Positions 1 through 12,251 of a stretch of DNA of 64,000 bases are shown here, piece by piece. Each line of letters starts with the position of its first letter. Within the stretch, counting starts at the first letter, position 1. A model generated the notes under the pieces. That model was not told the origin of the DNA, made no database searches, and saw nothing but the letters and a program-made list of their open reading frames with translations. The position numbers and the translations under genes are program-made. The stretch is from Tetrapyrgos nigripes. Lineage: Eukaryota; Basidiomycota; Agaricomycetes; Agaricales; Campanellaceae. The stretch covers positions 1 to 64,000 of the forward strand of contig JAACJM010000351.1 of the NCBI GenBank assembly GCA_013368315.1, in the 5' to 3' direction.

Positions 1-390
1 CATCAATCTTTGTCATCAGCACTGGGGATATCAACATTGATGTCCTCAATGTCCATTGGGGCATCAGTAGGGTAATTGAGATGGTCAGGAAGCACAGAAT
101 CCTGCTCTGGGCCATAATCGTCTACCATTGATGACCCTTTATCCTCTTCTAGAGCCATCGGTGCATAATTGTACACCTCAGTTGAAAGTGTCAGGTGTTT
201 TCACTGGATTTCCAGTGACCATCAGGCCACAGTGACTACATTGCACCTTCTTGGTGACATGTTTTTGTGGCTTCCTGGTAGAGGTGGATGTCATTGGTTT
301 TGTGGGCCTGGGCATAGTGTAGACAACATGAAGTTGTTGGAGTTGACTTTGACAAATGTGACTGCAGATGCAGAACATTGAGCTGAACAA
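1..390 (-). pseudogene. N-terminal fragment of a transposon-associated zinc-finger-like protein
   Basis: On the minus strand a short reading frame begins with Met near 312 (MPRPTKP) and soon shows a CSHCG pair of cysteines, like the N-terminal zinc-binding motifs of mushroom DNA-transposon proteins. A stop follows after KTPDTFN. Beyond it, in another frame, lies an acidic segment (residues such as PMDIEDINVD) that runs off the left edge. I infer one gene with an intron or frameshift between the two parts. It is divergent from the gene starting at 520, an arrangement often seen inside fungal DNA transposons. The family is not certain; Plavaka- or KDZ-like are both possible. Confidence 0.3.
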
Positions 391-519
391 ATTTCACAAA
401 AAAAGGTGTGACAGCAGATAAATGTTTGTTGATTGCACAAATTGTTAAAAAGTCCAACTGGTATTGCAGTGGAAGTCAATGTAGCCTTTCCTTTCCTGCG
501 CCCATCATCTCTATTGATC

Positions 520-1923
520 ATGCCTCCCCAGAGAACTGAGACATCTACCCCTACTGCTGCCAAAGATCCTACTCAGGCAGCAGGTAATGCAACAAACCAC
601 AACACTGAAAATGTGAATGACATGCCTGGAATGCCAAACCCTGGTGGTGAGTGATACATGCTAGTTATGGTATAAACAACAGAAACACACACCTCTTGTT
701 CTCCAGCAGCAGCTCCAAAGGCCAAAAAGAAAAGGAACACAAACACGAAAGACAGGACTGGAATGTCAAACCAAGGTGAGTGATACTCTGCAGTCATGAA
801 TACGAAGACTGAAATACCCACCTCTCGTTAACTAGATCAGCAAGCAGCCACCCAAAGACCCAAACCATGGAAGAAGGCATCAACCAAGATTACCACAACT
901 GAAAATGGTAAGCAGAAGGAAACCATTGAGCCAGCTACAAAGGGTACATGTTTCAGTTGTGAATAAACACACACTGATAGACAATTACACATGTACATAG
1001 TTGTGGATGACAACTCAGCTGCTACTGTTACTGAGCCAGGTACTGTCTCCAGTGCCAGACAGCCTATGGAGAACTTGGCACAAGCCAATATGACTTCTGT
1101 GGTGAATGAAGTTGATGAGAACAGTGCTGAGTACTGGGAACACAAGTTCCTGGAGACTGAAGGTATGTAGTCAGAGTCTGAGAATATTCTTCATGGTCTG
1201 ACACCACACCTTTACCTGTTCACAACATGCAGCCTGTGTGATGCAGGCTACTTCTGTGGACCAGACTGCTGTGACCCCACCAACAACGTTAGCTCCACAG
1301 ACCAACCCTCAGGCAAAAAAGTGTACCATTGAGATTATCCTCAAGCCCACAGGTGGGGCTGGCAATGCCAAGACTGGGTATAACCTGCAGAGAGCAATCA
1401 AGTTGGAGGATGTCGAATACAACACGTTCTTGGTGAGTGTATACTTATTTATTCTTGAAGGTGTTCACATGATTCTGACATGTTGATGTGACACGTACCT
1501 TTCAAGACCTTTGTTCACAGCAATGCCCCTTGCACTGGCATCGACCTCAACAAGAGCTTCTCTAAGCAGGACAAGAAGGCTCTTTATGATCTTGGATGCT
1601 TGGTTCGCTTTTCCCCCCTACTTTTGCAGTCTGTTGTACTAACAATCCCAACCTTTCTTTCAGACTGCGAAAGATCTCCCATACTTTACGAAGTGTTGAT
1701 TTCCTGGCTATTGGCCTGTCGATCAGGCTCTGAAGCAATTCTTGAAGAACCGTAATAAGTGCATCAACAAGTGAAGAGAGCCAACCAGAGAAAGCAAGTT
1801 TCAGATGATGAAGACAATGACAAAGAAACTGGAGCTCCTGGATCCAACAACAACAAACAGAATGAGGAGAATGATAAGGGAGTTCCAGCTGAAGAGTCAG
1901 TGTCTGGGGAGGAGGATGATTAG
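520..1923 (+). pseudogene. Multi-exon agaric-type hypothetical protein, probably transposon cargo
   Basis: Starts at ATG 520 (MPPQRTETSTP). The model reads through introns of 57-74 nt at 647-706, 776-835, 944-1000, 1163-1232 and 1433-1506, each with GT-type donors (GTGAGT, GTATGT, GTACAT) and AG acceptors, then one more intron near 1605-1663. The N-terminal half is low-complexity (Thr, Pro, Lys). The later exons carry the recognisable part: GYNLQRAIKLED, then LNKSFSKQDKKALYDL, then a segment containing DQALKQFLKNRNK. This order resembles a hypothetical protein family that is hugely expanded in mushroom-forming fungi and often sits beside KDZ transposases. Stops interrupt the exons around 1233 and after 1690, so it is probably broken. 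The acidic tail ends at 1923. Function unknown. Confidence 0.4.
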
Positions 1924-2259
1924 TAGTATGTCCAATGTGTTTGACCATCGGAAGTGCGCAAAAATGTAGTGCAAAAGCAAATGATCATTTCTTCTCTTTT
2001 CACTCCAAAAACAGGTCTGATTTTAACGTGTCCTAAGCACCCTAAAGAGGGCAACATCAGCCTCACCTGCATAGTGGGTGTTCAGTTCATTTTCACCCTC
2101 TTGAAGGCCAGCTTCACCCTCCAGGTGAAAACAGGATTATTTGGCATGTCAATTCACTAGGTATTTCACTACATAAAAGGATTTAAAAACCATGCTTCTA
2201 ACCCTTTCTTAACCCTCTTTTCACCTGTTCTGGAGAGGGCCAAGATGACCCCAGTGGTG

Positions 2260-2940
2260 GTGCACAGTGGTACATCATTTCCTAGACGCCTTTAGAAGCC
2301 AGCTCTGTGATCTCAAACTGGTGGAAAAGGTACACAGCACATTATGCCACAGTGCTTTTGTGTATGTCAATGGCTGCTCTCATCTTCCATCCCTCTCCAA
2401 TTTCACAGCTACCTTCAAAGCCAACTACTTCATCTGCTGCACTCCTCCTCATAGACTCATCAAGGACTTGGAGTGGTGGTTGGAGGTGCTCTCTCAGCCC
2501 TCCTTCTCACGTCTTTTGCTCCCAAAGACAACTCCCAACAATCTGCATTTATATGTAGACACATCAACTTCTTGGGGTATAGGGATTGTCATCAGCAAGC
2601 AATTGGCTCACTTTCATCTCCATGGTGACTGGAAAGCTCGTTTTCCTGGTTGAGACATCTGCTACCTTGAGAATGTTGCTGTGGAATTGCTGGTTTATTT
2701 CCTAGAACACTTTGATCACTGAGATGTGACAATCAGGGCACTATAGGTGCACTAGGCAAGGGACACAGCCCCAATCCATGGATTAATTTTTCTGTTCATC
2801 ACATTTATGAGGTTCTGAACCTGCTCCATATCATGCCTACATTGCAATATGTCACTTCTGCCAATAACCTGGAGAATTGGGTGACCTACTCTTTCAGGAC
2901 AAACTCCTCCTGTCCTTTGAATTACCAGAGGAACTGAAAG
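2260..2940 (+). pseudogene. DIRS-type retrotransposon remnant: RNase H region
   Basis: The translated frame has the order typical of the RNase H part of fungal DIRS-like elements: RLIKDLEWWLEVLSQPS, then YVDTSTSWGIGIV (the Asp-containing first strand), then a second segment after an in-frame stop with DNQGTIGALGKG (the DNxG step), then a region ending in NNLENWV. Stops at about 2653 and 2720 interrupt it. No tyrosine recombinase or inverted terminal repeat could be recognised nearby, so only an internal piece survives. RNase H would degrade RNA in RNA-DNA hybrids during reverse transcription. Confidence 0.6.
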
Positions 2941-3614
2941 CTATTTTATATTATGCCTGAGTCAGTTGCCTTTAGTCTTACTCGTGTTTGCATTGGATTC
3001 CTTTCTGGTCAATGGCTGCTAGCATTGCCCAGAGGGATGATGTTCCACACCCATCATCACCTCAAAAGCCTTTACCATTTCATATGCATCATCCTAATAT
3101 GGACTCTTCTTCTTTGTCATCTTTGCCACCTTGTAATGGACTGGCATCATATGTTTATCATCTATTATACTTCTCTTTCTCTTCTTAATCACCATGCAGT
3201 AATCCTTTCTGCTTCTCAAGACTGTCCTCTCTTTCCTCCATTAATGCACCTATGATATCTCCACCCTCTAATGGACATGTTCACAATCCCTTTTGGACCT
3301 TCAGACCCCCTTCACCTCCTTCAGATTATTCTCTTGGTACCCCACATGTTCCTTGTATTTCTTCAATTTTGGACACATGCCCTAGTAAAACTCCAAGGGT
3401 GTCTTCTTCATCCTGTATTTCCTCTTCTTGTTCAGACTCACCTGCTTCCTCTGTATCCTCTGCAAAGCATATCTCTGTGGTACCCCATGTATTACCACCT
3501 CTCCCTGCATGAATAGATTTCCCTGATTCCTCTTACACATCTGGCTGTGGACCCTAGTCACTTGAGTTCTCAATGCATTTGTAAGGATAATGAAATTGCA
3601 CCTTCTGACCTATG
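2941..3614. other. No recognisable gene between the DIRS remnant and the Gypsy insertion
   Basis: This is AT-rich, pyrimidine-rich sequence with overlapping short ORFs (for example 2953-3255 and 3252-3512) that show no family motif. It is the left half of the pre-insertion target of the Gypsy element and continues at 12257 once that element is removed. It may be the remote internal part of the inverted Gypsy relative at 12257-13446, but I see no motif to prove it. Confidence 0.4.
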
Positions 3615-3619
3615 CCCTA

Positions 3620-4067
3620 TGTCACGAACTGCTATAGTTCTTTGTCCTCCTTCTTCTACTTCATTATTGAACCCATTTTCTGATCATTTGTCTATTGCAT
3701 TTCCTCAATAAACCTTTTAAACCTTATGTTACTGACTTTGAGCCTTATAAAACCTGTCAAACTTTATAATAACTATCAATCAATCTTTCATTCTATCAAT
3801 CCTATTTATCTCCTACATTTCTCCACTATTTCTCCTATCTTTTTCCTATCACTTATTCATTGTTCTTCTATATAAACCACCAGACGTTCTAGTTAGTTCT
3901 TCAGTTTGTTCACTTTGTCTCTGCTCTGTACTACTACTATGCAGTGTAGAGCCTAGTCAGCTTACTCATCTCTCTATCTCTATCTCTATCCATCAATCTA
4001 TTGCTTTGTATCTGTCCTCAAACTGTGTGACTTGGGTGGTTATTTCAGTGTATTGACAACCTTGACA
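3620..4067 (+). repeat. 5' LTR of the Gypsy element
   Basis: 448 bp, from TGTCACGAAC to CCTTGACA, with TG...CA ends. It closely matches 11372-12251 once the nested insertion there is removed. A TATA-like TCTATATAAACC lies near 3870 and would be the promoter of the element transcript. A (CTCTAT)n-like stretch precedes the conserved TGTGACTTGGGTGGTTATT near the 3' end. Confidence 0.92.
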
Positions 4068-5154
4068 CTTGAATGAACTCCCTTACACCCACCTCACTAT
4101 CTTGAGTCTCTTTCTCGTTTATCTTACTAGTCTCTGCTCTCAAATTTCTTTCCCTCCTCTATCTTTGACCATTTATATTGCAAGCGTTGTGGTTCCTCCC
4201 TGCAATTTGAATTCATTTTGATTGTTGCTAGCAGACACTACTTTGAGTAGACTGCAAACCCACTGTTTACTTTGAGTAACAGTGTAGCAACAATTGTCCT
4301 CCCCCTCCTGTATTTCCTCCACTCTGTCTACCGTGTTCTCTCAGATTCGCTTTGATCCTCCTGAAGACTCCCCTGAGTACGAATGACCTCCTCTCCCTCT
4401 TCCACTCAATTTACCACACACTGAGTACTGGTGCAGCCATGTGGGAGATATTTGGGCAGATCCTTGGAGCTACAATTGAAACTTCATCTGTATGCATTGT
4501 TGGGTTTGGGAATTGGAACCAGGTGACATGATCCTCTCTGTATACTCGTACATACGAGTCACCCTTGAGCTTGATACTGAGGAAACTGTTGTTAGGACTA
4601 CAGATTACAGCACACCTTCCTCCTTTATCCTCAAACCCTCCTCCTGACTTAGAGGGCAGAAGAGAAGGCCCCAAGAGACAAGTCGATGAACAGAGTCTGC
4701 TGATCTGACTCTTCCTTGTGCAAACTGTCAACACACTTACTGGCTTATTATATCACAGACAACGAAGAGAATCTGTGGAAGTTCTGCAACAAGTTACTGT
4801 GTCTTAATAGATACAACAGACAGAGACTCCCTCCCAATGTTCCCTTAATCCACCATTCGAGGAACAGGAGATTCAAAAGGCACATCCTGTCATCAACTCC
4901 AAAACTGAACCAGACCAGGGAACATCTACCCCTACAAACACTCAACCAAATCCAGATCCTCTTCCTTTCATACCACCAAATCCATCTTCTGCATCAGATC
5001 CCCTACCAGACCCATCTTCTAATAGCCCGTTGACTCCTCCTGAAAATCCTTCTCCCAATCCATCACAATTCCATCTACTGAAGGACCATCTGTAGCCCCT
5101 CATCATCCACTCCCTTCTCCTTCTCCTGACCCATCAGACCCAGACAACTCAGCT
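4068..5154 (+). other. Untranslated leader of the Gypsy element with inverted-repeat structure
   Basis: Directly after the LTR comes CTTGAATGAACTC, with no standard TGG-starting primer-binding site. The same motif follows the LTR in the inverted relative (rc of about 12958-12970). At about 4219-4289 ATTGTTGCTA pairs with TAGCAACAAT around two ACTTTGAGTA units; a similar block is present at 12781-12840 in the relative. Open frames in this leader (for example 4716-5033) show no gag motif and are broken. The conserved leader may carry priming or packaging signals; that is inference. Confidence 0.5.
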
Positions 5155-6227
5155 ATGTCTGACATAGTGCCCAATGACTCTAATAGTACTTCTGAACAAG
5201 GAAGGAAACCTGATGCCTTCACTAGAGAACGTGATGACGCAAAGAGGTGGTTAGCTTCCTTCAACAACTACCTATGTCAGAACAAAGCCAAATATTCCAC
5301 CAAGGACTCCAAGGTGTCCTTATTCCTCTCGTTCTTCACAGGAGAAAACAATATATTACAGAGCGAGAAGTTGATGAGGAAAATGAGAGAGTCAGCTGAG
5401 AAGACAGACAATAGACAACTTTGAAGGGAATAAAGGATAGGTTTAAGAAGGACTTCAAAGCTCTTGCTGCTGATGAGGTTGCACAATTGAAGATCAAAAA
5501 TGCTAGGATGAAGGGAACAGAAATTAGTAGCTACAATAGTATTTTTGATACATACGGAGAAGAGTTGGACTATAGAGAAACAGCTCTTCTAGATTTCTAT
5601 AAAGCAGGTCTTCCAAAGGATCTTTGGAAGTCAGTGGGGCAAACATGGCTGAAGTGGAAGGACTTTGATGAGTATAGGGATAGGGCGATGGACCTTCATT
5701 TGGAATGGTTGAATGAGAGAGAGAAAGAAGGACAATGGAAACCATCTTCTACATCAAGGACAAGTTCAGGTCCTTCTCAGGGACAAATGGTAGCAAGCGT
5801 AAATGTGCTTATGAATATGGGACCAGGTGCTAACTCATCCTTTACTACTCTATCTAAACTGACACCTGAAGAAATGGACCAACTCTGAAAACTAGGAGCA
5901 TGCTTTGCATGCAGACAACCCAGGCATATGAGCAATGAATGTCCAACATTCCTGAACAATACCCCTAGGTCATCCACTTTTCAGAACACCTCTCGTAACT
6001 TTCCTCCTTGCGCTGTTAGGACAGCCTATACTTCCACTTCAGCCTCATTGTCTTCATCTAGTTCGCCACCAGTAACAGTGGCTCAGACATCATCATCGTC
6101 TTCCTCTCGTAATGTAAGTAAAGATATTTTGGATATGGTAAATAAGGTCAAAGGTTTGGAAGGAGAAGAAAAGGAACAAGCTAGTGTATATTTGAAAGAT
6201 GTTGTGGCAAAGATGATGGATTTTTGA
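5155..6227 (+). pseudogene. Gag polyprotein of the Gypsy element
   Basis: Begins at the Met at 5155 (MSDIVPNDSN). The capsid-like region continues across a frame change near 5421 and includes FTGENN, then ALLDFYKAGLPKDLW and YRDRAMDLHLEW, which match Ty3/Gypsy capsid. A TGA at 5886 interrupts the frame, immediately followed by a zinc knuckle CFACRQPRHMSNEC (CX2CX4HX4C) that would bind RNA during packaging. A Ser-rich linker and a short C-terminal helix end with a stop at 6225-6227. The stop and frame change make it non-functional. Confidence 0.85.
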
Positions 6228-6376
6228 ATCACTCCTTTGCTATGTTGTCAGAAGGAGTTGTACAGTATGCTGGACAGTATATGAACAATTGATATCATGT
6301 TTTAAACCCTTTTTGTGAGCGTACCTTTCCTTTAGAATTGAGAATGTTGGCAGTCACTCATAACTGACAGGTACCC

Positions 6377-9300
6377 TTGATAACACTTAAAACTGAACTT
6401 ATTGGCAAAATCACCAGCAGAAAAATTGATGCAGAAGTTCTAATAGACAGTGGTGTAGAAGGCATTATTATTAACAGCCATTTCACACAAGAAAATTGTT
6501 CAACTCTCCTCCCTATCAAAAATCCTTTCCCTGTACGAAACATGGATGGTTCTGAAAAAACCATGGGATGGGTATGCCACTACACCATTCAAAAACTCCA
6601 CATCTATTCTCAGGACAAGAGATCATATCATGAAGAGATGGCTGAATTCTATGTTATGGACATTGGAGATCACAATATAATTCTTGGTACTGACTGGTTA
6701 GAAGAGCATAATCCAGAAGTAGACTGGTCGTTTTCTAGGGTGGATATGGTTAGATGTCCTGAAAAATGTACTTTGAAACAACCCCCTGTCCTTAATCTAT
6801 CCACTAAACCCAAATCTCCCAAATCAACTATTATTGACCAACCCAAGTAAAATGGTCAGAACCAATTGGACAGTTCAAACCAATTGCACAGCCCAAGATT
6901 GCAGGTCGGCATCATTGGGTTCCCATTCAATCCTTTCATCATTCTTCAGAATCTACAGTGATTTTTACCAAAGAAGATTTCAGTCAGAAGGATGTTCCAA
7001 ACCAATGGGAATGAGAGGTGATAGAGAGTCTGTTGAGAAAAGAAGAGGAGTACCTGATATCAGATTTCGAATTACTGATCTGTGCAGGATTTAACAAGGC
7101 TCAAGAACTTGCAGAAGCAGCCCAGAAAATGAAAGAGGACATATCACTTACAGATAAGATTCCATCCCAATATCATCAGTTTTTACCAGTTTTTGACAAA
7201 TGAACTTCAAAACGATTACTGAAACGTGGCAAATGGGATCATGCTATCAAACTGAAGCCAGAATTTGAACCTCATCCTTGGAAAACCTATCCCTTATCTC
7301 CTAACGAACAACAAGAACTTGACAGTTTCATTGATGAGGACTTGAAAAAGGAATACATAAGACTGTCGAAGTCTCCTATGGCGGGCACCTGGTTTTTCAA
7401 GCTAACAGTCAAGCTACTCAAGCCTCAGTGAGCCTGAGTTAGCTTGAGTTAGCTTGAGTGTGAGCTTGACTTCCATTTTGGGTATGGCTGTGCTTATCAT
7501 ACAACTTCACTACACTTCATTTCATAACAAGATTTGAACAAGATACTTGACTTTCATTGTGGCTGTGGTTATCCCAGCCTGTCCAACTTCACAAGATACT
7601 TACATTTAACTTCCATTTTGGGTGCAGCTGTGCTTATCCCAGCCTACCCAACTTTACACTTCATTTCATAACATTAAATGGCTCATTTGACTTCCATCTT
7701 ATCCTAGTCTGCCCAACTCTTCACTACAATTCATTTCATAACAAGATACTTACCTTAAATGGCTTGCACTTGCATTTTGTGTGTGGCTGTGCTTATCCCA
7801 GCCTTCATTTTATAAAAAGATACTTGCATTAAATGGCATAAACAACACTTATCCTCTATTGAGTCCTTGAGTGAGCTTGAGTTGGCTTGAGTGTTAGCTT
7901 GAGTTAGCTTGAATGTGAGCTTGAGTTAGCTTGAGTGAGCTTGAGTGAGCTTGAGTTAGCTTGAGTGTTAGCTTGAGTGTTAGCTTGAGTGTTAGCTTGA
8001 GTTAGCTTGAGTTAGCTTGAGTGTTAGCTTGAGTGAGCTTGAGTGTTAGCTTGAGTTAGCTTGAGTGTGAGTGGGCTTGAGTGTAGCTTTGCATTAACTT
8101 GAAGGAGTAGATATTGGGGACTCCCAGTGTAGGAGAAATAAGTAAGTCCCAGGAAGTCCCAAAAGGTGGCTAGGTGTCTGGGTGCTACCCACCCTTGAGC
8201 CAGAAGTGTCTAAACTGTGTGAGTGACACTACTCACACAAGGATCCAAACTTCAGGTGGATCAACCTACATGCCTACATGGCAACTAGACTAAAGAGAAC
8301 AATGAGATAAAGACAGTTATGTGTTGCCAATGGCAACTGGCATGATGAATAAAAAATATGATGAAATGGCAAGGCTTGGCATGGTGCCAAATGGTGACAG
8401 TGAGTCTTGGTCTTGACACTGGGGAGTCCCAGGGAACATTTTGATAGAGTGTGTATAGGCCCCTGGTTACTAAGGCCTCCTAGGCAGGTTGATTAATGGG
8501 ACCCATCCACTTTAACTAGGTACCTAGATATGGGTGCCTGAAGTGATAGCTTGACTGTGAGCTTGACTGTGAGCTTAACTGGGAGCTTGAGTGTTAGCTT
8601 GACTGTTAGCTTGAGTGTTAGCTTGAGTGTTAGCTTGAAAAACTGGTGGCCCTCCTATGGCGAGTCCCTTCTTTTTTGTTAAAAAGAAAGACAGAAAGCT
8701 ACACCCCATACAGGACTACTGAGCATTAAACAAAGGGACCATAAAGTCATATCAGAACTGGTAGACAAACTCAAGGGGGCACGAGTCTTTTCAAAATTTG
8801 ACCTTTGATAGGGATATAATAATGTGTGAATAAAAGAAGGAGATGAGTAGAAGGTGGCATTCAAAACAAATATGGGACTTTTTGAACCAATAGTGATGTT
8901 CTTTGGTCTTATGAACTCCTCTGCAATATTCCAGGTAATGATGAATACTCTTTTTAAGGACCTCATCGACTCAGGAAAAGTGGTTATCTATATGGACGAC
9001 ATCTTGATCTTTATGGAAACCTTGGAAGAACATCGACAAATGGTCAAACAAGTGCTTGCATGACTTCAGGAAAATGACCTTTATGCCAAACCAGAGAAGT
9101 GCACCTTCAAAGCTAGCTCAGTAGAATTCCTAGGTCTCATCATCTCTCACAATACATTGGCAATGGATCCTGTCAAAGTCAAGGGTGTCACTGAATGGAG
9201 GATTCAGAAACTTCTATCATTGTTTTATACATGACTTCTCTAAAGTTGCTCAACCACTTTTCAATCTTACAAAGAAGGATGAACCTTGGAAGTGGTCTGT

Positions 9301-11290
9301 CAATGCAGAAAAAGCCTTTCAGGCACTTAAAGATGTGTTTACTTCTTCACCAGTCCTTTTAATGCCTGATTATTCTAAACCATATTGAGTAGAAGTAGAT
9401 GCTTTTGACTATGTCACAGGAGGTATTCTATTGCAGAAAGGATCAGATGACAAGTGGCACCCAGTCGCTTACCTATCAAAATCCTTATCTGAGACTGAAC
9501 GAAACTATGACATTCACGATAAGGAATTGTTAGTGATCATATGGGCACTGGGGGCTTAGTGACATTACCTTGAAGGCATACTGCATACTATTGAGATCCA
9601 TACAGACCACAAACACCTAGAGTATGTTACCACCTCTCAGAAACTTAGCTGATGACAAGCTAGGATGGCTTTGTTTCTTATCAGATTTGATTTTATCCTT
9701 ATCCATAAGCCCAGAAGTCTCAATCAAAGTGATCCTCTTTCTCAAAGACCAGATCATAAAGAGGGGGTCGAAGATGACAACAAGGACAGAGTTTTACTTG
9801 ATCCCAAATTCTTCAGAATTTGAGCTATGAGACCAGGAGCAGTAGTTGCAATTGGAGATGCTGAACTGAGAAGACGTATTAAAGAATGTCTGAAGAAAGA
9901 CACCAAAGTTGTGAGTGCTCTTGAAGTCATCTTAAACAATGGTCCACGCTCACTGGTCAAAAACTTACAGGGATTATTTTTTTCCAAGGAAAAGTCTATG
10001 TCCCCTACAACCAACAATTACAGAGAGACATAGTCAAAATGCATCACAATAGTCTCACTGCAGGACACCCAGGCAGGTTCAAGACCTATGAACTAGTTAG
10101 TAGAGAATTTTGGTGGCCTAATATGTCAGTATTTGTTTGTGATTATGTTGAAGGATGTGCTACTTGCCAATTGACCAAGGCACAAAACCATCCATTACAC
10201 GTACCATTGGTACCAAATGATGTTCCAGAACAACCCTTTGGCACTATTACCACTGATTTTATCACGGATCTCCCAGAATGCGAAGGCTTCAATGTGATCC
10301 ATGTAACGGTTGACTGGTGGACTAAGACAGTAGTCATTTCTCCCTGCCAAAAATATATTGATAGTGATGATATTTTATGCAATAACACTTGGTGATGGTA
10401 TGGTCTGTGGGATAAGATGATATCGGATAGAGGACCCCAGTTTGCAAACCAGGCTAAGTTAGGTATCACCTCAGCTCTTAGTATGGCTTATCACCCACAA
10501 ACAGATAGCAAGACTGAAAGGTTCAATCAAGAGCTTGAACAATACTTACGGACCTTCTGCAACTATCGACAGGATGATTGGGTCAAATATTTGCCACATG
10601 CCAAATTCTGTCATAATACCCAAGTACATTCAGCCACTGGAAAATCACCTTTCGAACTACTCCATGGATATCTCCTTCGACTCTTTCCTTCAATCAATCC
10701 TTCTTCACACGTACTGAAAGTTGAAGAACGCCTCCAAAACTTAGAAGAGTTATGAGAAGAATTGAAAGCAAGCTTAACAACGGGTGCAGAGTTGATGAAA
10801 AGACAGAACATGGACCATGTGAAAGAAGGTATAAGGTTCAAGGTTGGGGACAAGGTACTACTAGATGGGAAAAACCTAAAAACAACAAGGCCAAAAGCTA
10901 AGTTGGCAAATCATTGTCATGGACCATTCAAAATCACTGACATAATTGGCGAAGTTAACTATCACCTCAAATTGCCAAACACCTGGTGAATTCACCCAGT
11001 ATTCCATGCTTCACTACTATCACCATACAAAGAGACTGAAGCTCATAGAGTGAACTATCCAGGAGAACCAGTCGAATTACTGCCAGAGGATAATGAGTAT
11101 GACATAGAAGCAATTCTAGATTCGAAACCAACTAGGAATTGTTGAGGAGTGCAGTATTTGGTCAAATGGTTAGACTACTCAGACTCTGAAAATTCATGAG
11201 AACCAGCTTTGGGGTTGATGAAATTAAAAGAGATGATTGAAACTTTCCATCAAGAACACCCAGATGCATATCAGTCACCAAACCTGATAT
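6377..11290 (+). pseudogene. Pol polyprotein of the Gypsy element, interrupted
   Basis: Protease at about 6420-6725 contains LIDSGVEG (the DSG active site) and IILGTDWL. Reverse transcriptase starts near 7215, is cut at 7383 and resumes at 8663; it holds LFEPIVMFFGLMNS and YMDDI at about 8990. RNase H follows at about 9340-9620. The integrase zinc domain (HHNSLTAGH ... CATCQL) starts at 10039. The core has DRGPQF at 10423 and the E in KTERFNQELEQYLR at 10516. A chromodomain (YDIEAILDSK ... YLVKWLDY) lies at about 11095-11210 and would guide insertion to modified histones. At least a dozen stops are TGA or TAG where Arg or Trp is expected. Dead copy. Confidence 0.9.
7384..8651. mobile_element. 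Non-autonomous Mutator-like element with 11-bp target duplication, inside the RT gene
   Basis: An 11-bp direct repeat CTCCTATGGCG flanks it (7373-7383 and 8652-8662). Removing the insert rejoins the reverse transcriptase frame exactly. The ends are inverted: GGCACCTGGTTTTTCAAGC at the left, and GGCCACCAGTTTTTCAAGC read inward from the right. Subterminal arrays of TTGAGTTAGC / TTGAGTGTTAGC units occupy 7425-7470, 7860-8095 and 8545-8640. A second set of about 100-bp units (TTCCATTTTGGGT ... CTTATCCCAGCC) fills 7470-7830. No transposase ORF. An 11-bp duplication fits Mutator-like elements; a KDZ/Zisupton relative with subterminal repeats is the alternative. Confidence 0.8.
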
Positions 11291-11357
11291 GTGAATGATC
11301 TATGGTACATGAAAACATTTGGAGAAGTACATGTGTGCTCCAGGTGAAAGCACAACT

Positions 11358-11371
11358 TAAAGAGGGGGTAA
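11358..11371 (+). other. Polypurine tract of the Gypsy element
   Basis: AAAGAGGGGGTAA sits immediately upstream of the 3' LTR start at 11372. This is the expected site for plus-strand DNA priming after RNase H cleavage. Confidence 0.75.
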
Positions 11372-12251
11372 TGTCACGAGCTGCTACAGTTCTTTGTCCT
11401 CCTTCTTCTTCTACTTCATTATTGAACCCATTTTCTGATTATTCATCTATTGCATTTCCTCAATAAACCTTTTAAACCTTATGTTACTGACTTTGAACCT
11501 TATAAAACCTGTCAAACTTTATAATAACTGTCACGAATCACCGATCTATTCATTTCTTATCTCCACAGACTACTATTCATTCTTCTCATCTTTACCACCA
11601 TCATCTTTGTCTATGGTTACCATCACTTGATCTGATATGTACATCATTTATCTCCTCCAATTCCTATCTCCATGGACATTCTCACTTATTCACTTATTCT
11701 CAATTCACTTCTTCTACAGATATACTAAAGGACCTGTAGTTAGTTCCTTAGTCTGTTCACTTCGTCTCCACTCTGCTCTCAGTACAGTGCAGTGTCGAGT
11801 ATAGTCAGCTACTCACCTTCTACTTGTCTCTACTATTTCTCTCTCTCTCTTTCTCTCTCGTCTTGTTTGTAACTTGTCAGTCTACTAGTTCATTGTGTGA
11901 CTTGGGTGGTTATTGCTAAGTGACAATGTTCTTGACAAACTATCAATCAATCTTTCATTCTATCAATCCTATCTATCTCCTACATTTATCCACTATCTCC
12001 TATGTTTCTCCTATTTCTCCTATCTTTTTCCTATCACTTATTCATTGTTCTTCTATATAACCACCAGACATTCTAGTTAGTTCTTCAGTTTGTTCACTTC
12101 ATCTCTGCTCCATACTACTACTACACAGTGTAGAGCTTAGTCAGCTTACTTGTCTCTCTATCTCTATCTCTATCCCTCAATCTATTGCTTTGTATCTGTC
12201 CTCAAACTGTGTGACTTGGGTGGTTATTTGAGTGTATCGACAACCTTTACA
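11372..12251 (+). repeat. 3' LTR of the Gypsy element, split by another LTR
   Basis: The first 157 bp (11372-11528) and the last 314 bp (11938-12251) match the 5' LTR in order. The break is at ATAATAAC|TATCAATC of the 5' LTR, where the nested LTR lies. Differences from the 5' LTR are few, suggesting a moderately young insertion whose CpG sites then decayed. Confidence 0.9.
11529..11937 (+). repeat. Nested solo LTR of a related Gypsy family
   Basis: 409 bp from TGTCACGAATCA to TTCTTGACA, in the same orientation as its host LTR. It shares the ends and the TGTGACTTGGGTGGTTATT block with the host LTR but differs in the middle, so it is a sister family. AAC occurs on both sides (11526-11528 and 11938-11940), a short or eroded target duplication. 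No internal region remains, as expected after LTR-LTR recombination. Confidence 0.8.

Noticed and set aside
7860..8095. CRISPR-like spaced repeats (TTGAGTTAGC units)
   Set aside because: Units are contiguous without unique spacers and belong to a eukaryotic transposon.
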